Below, one piece after another: positions 5,630-9,606 of a DNA stretch of 9,606 nt. Below the pieces are notes generated by a model, which was not told where the DNA came from, ran no database searches, and saw only the letters and a program-made list of their open reading frames with translations. Origin of the DNA: an uncultured Lachnospiraceae bacterium. Lineage in GTDB: Bacteria; Bacillota; Clostridia; Lachnospirales; Lachnospiraceae. Location: NCBI GenBank assembly GCA_902473545.1, contig CABRSG010000075.1, positions 1-9,606 of the forward strand, in the 5' to 3' direction. Position numbers and translations under genes: made by a program. Numbering within the stretch: position 1 is the first letter of the stretch; every line of letters begins with the position of its first letter.

Positions 5630-6366
5630 AGATTCTTCCCTCCGTCCGTCAGAAACGCCAGGTATGTTTTTTTTGTCTCCGCAAACCGTTTTCTGCTGAT
5701 CGCAATCTGTGTCCCGTCATCCAGCAAAATATATTTTGCGCTAAAGGTGCGGATACAATGCATATTTACAAAATATGACTTATGCGGCTGGACGAACTCC
5801 GGCTGCTCATTCAGAAAACCAACACTTTTTTCAAAGGAGCCGCGGTTGCACACGCTGGTCACTCGCACGCCGTTCTTCAGAATGTAGACGGTGCAGCGGG
5901 AGATGTTTTCCACATACATGATATCTCCCGTATTGATGTTCACCAGTCCCTCCTTCGTGCGTACACAAAGCTTACTGCCGTCTCTTTTTTCCATCGTGCG
6001 CAGGATCCGATCCAGCGTATTGATCAATTCTGCCTTTTTTACCGGCTTCTGCAGATAAGAAAAAGCATGCACGCCAAACGCCTCAAAGGCGTATTCCCGC
6101 GACACCGTAACATAGACGATCATTGCATCCTCGTCCTTTTTCCGTATAAGTTTCCCTACTTCCATTCCGTTCTGCTCCGGTATCAGCACATCCAAAAAGT
6201 AAACGTCAAACCGCTCTTTCTCCATTTCCCCGACAAGCTCCTTTGACGAATCAAAGCTGTATATTTTCGCAGCCGGAGCGCCATTTCTCCGGAAATATCC
6301 GGCAATCTCTCCCCCAAGCGTTTCCAGCTGCTCCCGATTATCATCGCAAAGCGCAATTTTTATCAT
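5626..6366 (-). CDS. LytTR-family response regulator (AgrA/VirR-like)
   Basis: This 246-residue regulator has a receiver domain (about 1-122) with acidic D8-D9, phospho-acceptor D59 in YFLDVLIP, T87 and K107 in YLQKP. A LytTR DNA-binding domain follows (about 132-240), with the usual YVENISR strand, FVQPHKSYFVN and the late IAISRKRF motif. LytTR regulators act with GHKL kinases, and the kinase gene overlaps this one by 4 nt. The start ATG (6364-6366) has AAAGAG 5 nt before it. The targets are not shown by the sequence. The FHA-ABC operon just downstream, with its -35-less promoter, is the nearest candidate, and self-control is also possible. Confidence 0.92.
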   Translation of the reverse strand: MIKIALCDDNREQLETLGGEIAGYFRRNGAPAAKIYSFDSSKELVGEMEKERFDVYFLDVLIPEQNGMEVGKLIRKKDEDAMIVYVTVSREYAFEAFGVHAFSYLQKPVKKAELINTLDRILRTMEKRDGSKLCVRTKEGLVNINTGDIMYVENISRCTVYILKNGVRVTSVCNRGSFEKSVGFLNEQPEFVQPHKSYFVNMHCIRTFSAKYILLDDGTQIAISRKRFAETKKTYLAFLTDGGKNL

Positions 6367-6410
6367 AGCGTCTCTTTAAAACTCCTGTTAGTATTTTTTC
6401 TCTTTATCTG

Positions 6411-6416
6411 ATTATA
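6411..6416 (-). promoter_or_regulatory. -10 box of the LytTR/GHKL operon promoter
   Basis: TATAAT on the minus strand, 45 nt upstream of the regulator ATG, is a perfect -10 box, but at 17 nt upstream only CGTTTT is found instead of a -35 box. The 213-nt gap from 6367 to 6579 otherwise shows nothing firm. A GATGC-GCCA-GCATC hairpin (6562-6575) just after the isomerase stop lacks a T-run on this strand, and an AGGATATCCT palindrome near 6490-6500 precedes TTAATTTTTT without a usable loop. Confidence 0.5.
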
Positions 6417-6579
6417 ATACATTTTCTGTGATAAAAACGTCCGCTTTTTCACAAATAGAGCATCAATTTACGCATAGAAAAAATTAACAGGATATCCTCT
6501 TTCAGGACGCGCCATTAAATGCTTATTCCCTTATTTATCTGGTCTGACATTACGAGGTGCCGATGCGCCAGCATCTTTC

Positions 6580-7818
6580 TTATTTCCGAACCTCTTCCTT
6601 CACCGCACAGGCAATGGAAGTATCTACTCTGCGATACGGGATCAGCATGGACTGCAGTGCGTGGTAAATATCAGATTTGCCCGGCCAAACTGTTCCGAGA
6701 AGCTGGTTGTGCTCATCGAGCTGATGGAACCAGGAGCCGTTTACATGATCCAGCACAGTCTCATCAAGATACTGCATAAATTCTGCATAGTTTTTCGCAT
6801 ACTGCTGCTTTCCGGTAACGCGGTACAAAACAGCGGAGGTGTTGATTGCTTCCGCCAGCGTCCAGTGCATTCTGTCATGTACGCATGGCTTGCCGTTCCA
6901 GTCTGTCGTGTAAACGATGCCCGGCGCGCCGTCCACATTCCATGCATCCGCGATCGCGCGGTTGAAAAGATTTTCTGCTGCTTCCACATACGGCTGTGCC
7001 TTTTCCTTCTCATTTTTATAGGTAGACAGCGCCCAGTGTGTGATCAGACGCGCCCACTCAATGCCGTGTCCCGGCGTTGCGCCGTACGGCTTAAACGGAT
7101 CATCCGGCTTTTCCTTATTTTTCTCCAGATCCAAACCCCAGTCCTTCGTGAAGTGCTCCGGAATTCTCCATTCGTTGTCCTTCGCCCATGCGATCACATG
7201 ATCGACGATGCGTCCCGCACGCTCGCGGTAATTTTCTCTGCCAGTCGCATCAGCAACCGCAAGGAATGCCTCTACCGTGTGCATATTTGCGTTTACCCCG
7301 CGGTAATCATCCAGCACCGTAAATTCGGTGTTCCAGGTATCGCAGGAAAGCCCCTCCGCATCGTTCCAGAAACGCTTGTCGTATAATTCCAGCGCTTCCT
7401 CCAGAAGCTTTTCCGCACCCGGTCTGTTTGCCAGCATGGACGAGGTCGCCGCCAGAATTACAAATGCGTGCGCATAGCACTGCTTGTCCGGCAAAATCCC
7501 GCCCTCCGGCGTGCGTCCCGGATACCAGCCGCCGTTTTCCGTATCCTTCAGCTCTCCGTTTAAGCCCTTCAGCGCAGCGTCAACAAGCTTTTCACTGCCC
7601 TCATGTCCGAGCAGGCAGCCGATGCTGTATACATGCGCCATACGACAGGTGATCCATGTCTCGCGGTTGCGGTCCGTCCACGGCGTGCCGTCGTCTCCCA
7701 GATACCAGGAGCTTCCCTCCGGCGACGGGAATCCGTGCCCGAAGCGGAGCAGGTCGTCTGCAAGCTCCTGTAAGAATGCCTTGTTTTCCTCTGTGTCGAT
7801 CTGATACTTTTTGATCAT
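6580..7818 (-). CDS. AGE-superfamily aldose-ketose isomerase / 2-epimerase (YihS-like)
   Basis: This 412-residue cytosolic (alpha/alpha)6-barrel enzyme belongs to the N-acylglucosamine 2-epimerase superfamily, which interconverts aldoses with ketoses or epimers. It matches the E. coli YihS pattern along its length: WITCRMAHVYS, NANMHTVEAFL, GATPGHGIEWARL, DGAPGIVYTTDWNGKP and DIYHALQ. The expected active-site residues are present (R59, H180, H251, E254, H386). Positions that, as I recall, bind the sulfonate of sulfoquinovose in YihS (R238, Q362, Q379) are P241, H365 and S382 here. A neutral sugar such as mannose/fructose is therefore likelier than sulfoquinovose. I chose ATG 7816-7818 because AAAGGG lies 9 nt upstream. 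An ATG at 7827 would leave that site with no spacing. A strong promoter and a palindrome precede it, next to a ROK regulator. No clear terminator follows. Confidence 0.85.
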   Translation of the reverse strand: MIKKYQIDTEENKAFLQELADDLLRFGHGFPSPEGSSWYLGDDGTPWTDRNRETWITCRMAHVYSIGCLLGHEGSEKLVDAALKGLNGELKDTENGGWYPGRTPEGGILPDKQCYAHAFVILAATSSMLANRPGAEKLLEEALELYDKRFWNDAEGLSCDTWNTEFTVLDDYRGVNANMHTVEAFLAVADATGRENYRERAGRIVDHVIAWAKDNEWRIPEHFTKDWGLDLEKNKEKPDDPFKPYGATPGHGIEWARLITHWALSTYKNEKEKAQPYVEAAENLFNRAIADAWNVDGAPGIVYTTDWNGKPCVHDRMHWTLAEAINTSAVLYRVTGKQQYAKNYAEFMQYLDETVLDHVNGSWFHQLDEHNQLLGTVWPGKSDIYHALQSMLIPYRRVDTSIACAVKEEVRK

Positions 7819-7891
7819 GTCCTCCATCCCTTTCTGACTGCTCTTTTACAGTCCTCTTTTCCTCGTTTAATGGTATATTTAATTTACTATT

Positions 7892-7919
7892 ATTATAGCA
7901 AGTATATAAGAGATGTCAA
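7892..7919 (-). promoter_or_regulatory. Strong sigma-A promoter of the isomerase gene
   Basis: On the minus strand a perfect TTGACA (7914-7919) is separated by 16 nt from a perfect TATAAT (7892-7897), in the 133-nt gap between the ROK gene and the isomerase. The leader would be about 65-70 nt. A consensus promoter beside a ROK gene suggests control by repression. Confidence 0.88.
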
Positions 7920-7936
7920 GACTGCTTTTACAAAAT

Positions 7937-7952
7937 GTAACTACTCAGTTAC
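7937..7952. promoter_or_regulatory. Candidate ROK operator (inverted repeat)
   Basis: GTAACT-ACTC-AGTTAC is a perfect 6-bp inverted repeat with a 4-nt centre. It begins at the last base of the ROK stop codon and ends 17 nt upstream of the isomerase -35 box. A second weaker one (TTAC-ATTTT-GTAA on the minus strand) overlaps it towards the promoter. ROK regulators bind such palindromes and release on sugar binding. Assignment to this ROK protein is inference from position. Confidence 0.5.
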
Positions 7953-9148
7953 TACAAAATCAGCTCTCCCTTAAACATCTGATTCACCACGTTGCACGCC
8001 GCCCCGATAAGCTGCGCCTCTTTCCCGAAATAAGCCTTTTTCACCGGCAGGGGATTCTGGTCGTGCACCACCTTACGCTCATTTACCAGCTCCTCCAGCC
8101 TGCGGACGTGACGCTCATCCCAGTCGATGCAGTCATGTCCGAGCACGATCATTTCCGGGTGCAGGATATTCACGCTGGTGACAAGGACGGCGCTGACGTC
8201 CTGCAGCATTTCCTCAAAGACCGCTTCTGTCCCTGTGGTCGGCGGCATCCGGCAGAAGTCTGCGAAAGAGGTGAGTTCCGGCATTCCTGAGGGATCGTCT
8301 GTGCCTGCTCCTTCCCCGGCTGCCGCCCGCAGCTTCTTTAAAACAATATGTGTATTTGCGTACAGCTCCAGGCATCCCCGGTTGCCGCAGACACACACAG
8401 GTCCTCTGCGATCGATGCTGATGTGCCCGATTTCCGGCGCGCTTCCGCGATGGCTGTGGTAAAGCTCGCCGCCGCTGACGATCCCGGAGCCGATACCGTT
8501 TGAGATGCCAAGAAACAGGAAATCCTGCACACTTCTTCCAATACCGAACAGCCGCTCCGCAAGTGCCGCGCTGTTGTTATCGTGATCGAAAAAAACGGGA
8601 TACGCGTATCTTTCTTTCAGTACCTCTAAAATCGGTACGTTCCGGATGCCGTAAAACCGCGGCGGGTTCAGGATCACGCCCTTCCAGATATCTACCGGGC
8701 CGATCGCTGCCACTCCGATCCCGAGAATATGTTTCTCCTTTTCGAGCAGCCGGTCGATCACCGCAAAGCAGTGCTCATATAGCTGCTCCTTTGTCAGCGA
8801 ATCAAACGGAATGCGCTCCACCGCCAGCGTCTCCATGGAGATGGTACACAACACCGCCTCTATGCGGTCGCGGAAAATCAAAAGCCCGATCACCTTCGGC
8901 GCTTTCGGTGAAATCTCCAGCAGGATCGGATTTCTGCCGCATACTTCCGTCTGCTCTTCCTCGCACTCTGCAACCAGTCCCTGCTGCATAAACTCCGAAA
9001 TAATATTCGTCACGGTCATCTTCGTCAGCCCGGTGGCTTTCGAAAGCTCGATGCGCGTCCGGCAGACCTTTGTCGCGATCAGCTTCAGCAAAAGTCCCCG
9101 GTTAAACTGCTTCGAGGTAATGTTATTTTTTCCTGTCATACGGGACAT
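7952..9148 (-). CDS. ROK-family transcriptional regulator (NagC/XylR type)
   Basis: This 398-residue protein has an N-terminal winged helix-turn-helix (about 13-62, recognition helix around LTKMTVTNIISEF) and a ROK sugar-binding domain (about 85-395). The ROK zinc site is present as GH (241-242) and CVCGNRGC (252-259). Sugar and catalytic-type motifs are DHDNNSAALAE (188-198) and SNGIGSGIVSGGELY (216-230). The N-terminal phosphate loop is IGLLIFRDRI rather than DIGGT, so it should be a regulator, not a kinase. ATG 9148 has AGGAGG 7 nt before it, while the M at 9139 has no site. The gene lies 121 nt after the ancestral threonine aldolase stop with no terminator seen between, so it may be co-transcribed. 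It is followed by the isomerase promoter, the likely target. The ligand is probably the sugar handled by that isomerase. Confidence 0.9.
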   Translation of the reverse strand: MSRMTGKNNITSKQFNRGLLLKLIATKVCRTRIELSKATGLTKMTVTNIISEFMQQGLVAECEEEQTEVCGRNPILLEISPKAPKVIGLLIFRDRIEAVLCTISMETLAVERIPFDSLTKEQLYEHCFAVIDRLLEKEKHILGIGVAAIGPVDIWKGVILNPPRFYGIRNVPILEVLKERYAYPVFFDHDNNSAALAERLFGIGRSVQDFLFLGISNGIGSGIVSGGELYHSHRGSAPEIGHISIDRRGPVCVCGNRGCLELYANTHIVLKKLRAAAGEGAGTDDPSGMPELTSFADFCRMPPTTGTEAVFEEMLQDVSAVLVTSVNILHPEMIVLGHDCIDWDERHVRRLEELVNERKVVHDQNPLPVKKAYFGKEAQLIGAACNVVNQMFKGELIL

Positions 9149-9178
9149 CCGTCCGCCTCCTTCCGATACTGCAGATAA

Positions 9179-9606
9179 TCAAGAAATCGCTTCACCGCCA
9201 GGGACGCCATCTTTGAGCTGCGCAGGGCAGTACCGGCACCGCGCCACCGCAGCGTTCGGACAGCCCGGATTACAATACCCGCCGCAGCGTCTCCATATCC
9301 GCATCTGTCGTGGACCAGTGTGCGTGTCGTCGAGATTTTCCCAGAAGCTGAATTTTATCTCCTTCTTCAGCTCCTCCATGCGCTTATTTTCCAGAATGAT
9401 AAACTGTTGGTTTGTAGGTGATGCCAGATAAATATCAAGATTCTTGCTGCAGAAAATCTCTTTCAGCTCCTCCGCCTTCTCAATCGCATAGCGTCCGATC
9501 TCAAAATACAGATCATCGGTAAACAGCGCGTCAAACTGCACGCCGAGCAGGCGCCCCTTCGCAAGCAGCGCGCCCCGCTTTTTCACAGACGTTAGAAAAT
9601 GCTTCG
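9179..9606 (-). pseudogene. Low-specificity L-threonine aldolase, 3' part with frameshifting deletion (5' end off the right edge)
   Basis: The frame is open to the right edge and reads KHFLTSVKKRGALLAKGRLL, then GVQFDALFTDDLYFEI, LASPTNQQF and FSFWENLDDTHT. This is the C-terminal domain of clostridial threonine aldolases, PLP enzymes that split threonine to glycine and acetaldehyde. The family normally continues with HTVVRFxTSW(A/S)TT. Here, right after DTHT, the frame shifts: the expected end WSTTDADMETLRRVL lies in another frame and stops at 9270-9272. About 22-25 nt, including the conserved Arg expected to bind the substrate carboxylate, appear missing at about 9315-9316. The old frame reads on to 9179 with an unrelated Cys-rich tail. 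Either a real inactivation or an assembly error. The Lys that binds PLP lies outside the window. Confidence 0.82.

Noticed and set aside
6480..6579. Possible terminator after the isomerase (GATGC-GCCA-GCATC hairpin, or AGGATATCCT followed by TTAATTTTTT)
   Set aside because: The first hairpin lacks a T-run on the minus strand. The second has no room for a loop. Neither is a convincing terminator.
6661..7386. Plus-strand open frame of 241 codons over the isomerase
   Set aside because: It lies opposite conserved YihS-like motifs, so it is a shadow frame.
1..9606. CRISPR array, tRNA, rRNA or known riboswitch
   Set aside because: No regularly spaced repeats, cloverleaf or recognised aptamer core was seen in the short intergenic gaps.

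Overview
The window looks like chromosomal DNA of an anaerobic Firmicute, most likely a Lachnospiraceae-type clostridium. The reasons are the moderate GC content, AGGAGG-type ribosome binding sites, textbook sigma-A promoters, a CIRCE heat-shock operator, a VanR-like regulator, a GHKL/LytTR two-component system, and ROK and threonine aldolase proteins of clostridial type. The genus is inference. Every gene I can support lies on the minus strand, so transcription runs from high to low coordinates.

From the right edge (upstream) to the left: (i) 9179-9606 is the 3' part of a low-specificity L-threonine aldolase gene whose last conserved block is broken by a small frameshifting deletion. (ii) 7952-9148 encodes a ROK-family transcriptional regulator. 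(iii) 6580-7818 encodes an AGE-superfamily sugar isomerase/epimerase resembling YihS. It has its own strong promoter and a palindrome just upstream that could be the ROK operator. (iv) 5626-6366 and 4340-5629 form a translationally coupled LytTR response regulator plus GHKL sensor kinase operon (AgrA/AgrC architecture), closed by a terminator. (v) 2925-4091 and 1984-2925 form a coupled ABC exporter: an ATPase with an N-terminal FHA domain and a six-helix ABC-2 permease, closed by a terminator. (vi) 1256-1722 is an Hsp20 small heat-shock gene under a sigma-A promoter embedded in a CIRCE operator. Its reading frame is broken by an out-of-frame, diverged duplication of about 32 nt in the alpha-crystallin domain. 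(vii) 1-974 is the start of a VanRS-like two-component operon: a complete VanR-type regulator and the first 96 codons of its membrane kinase.

The main non-coding signals are three intrinsic terminators, four well-placed promoter candidates, the CIRCE element, an 11-nt-period direct repeat in the vanR-like leader, and two 37-nt near-identical copies of an imperfect palindrome. Each palindrome copy sits directly after a terminator, and together they bracket the hsp20 unit.

Functionally the window is a run of small signal-response modules (envelope sensing, peptide-type sensing with a possible ABC exporter target, heat shock, sugar-responsive regulation). I see no obviously new multi-gene system. 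The most unusual items are the two broken genes, the paired post-terminator repeats, the CIRCE-controlled hsp20, and the FHA-ABC exporter next to the LytTR system.
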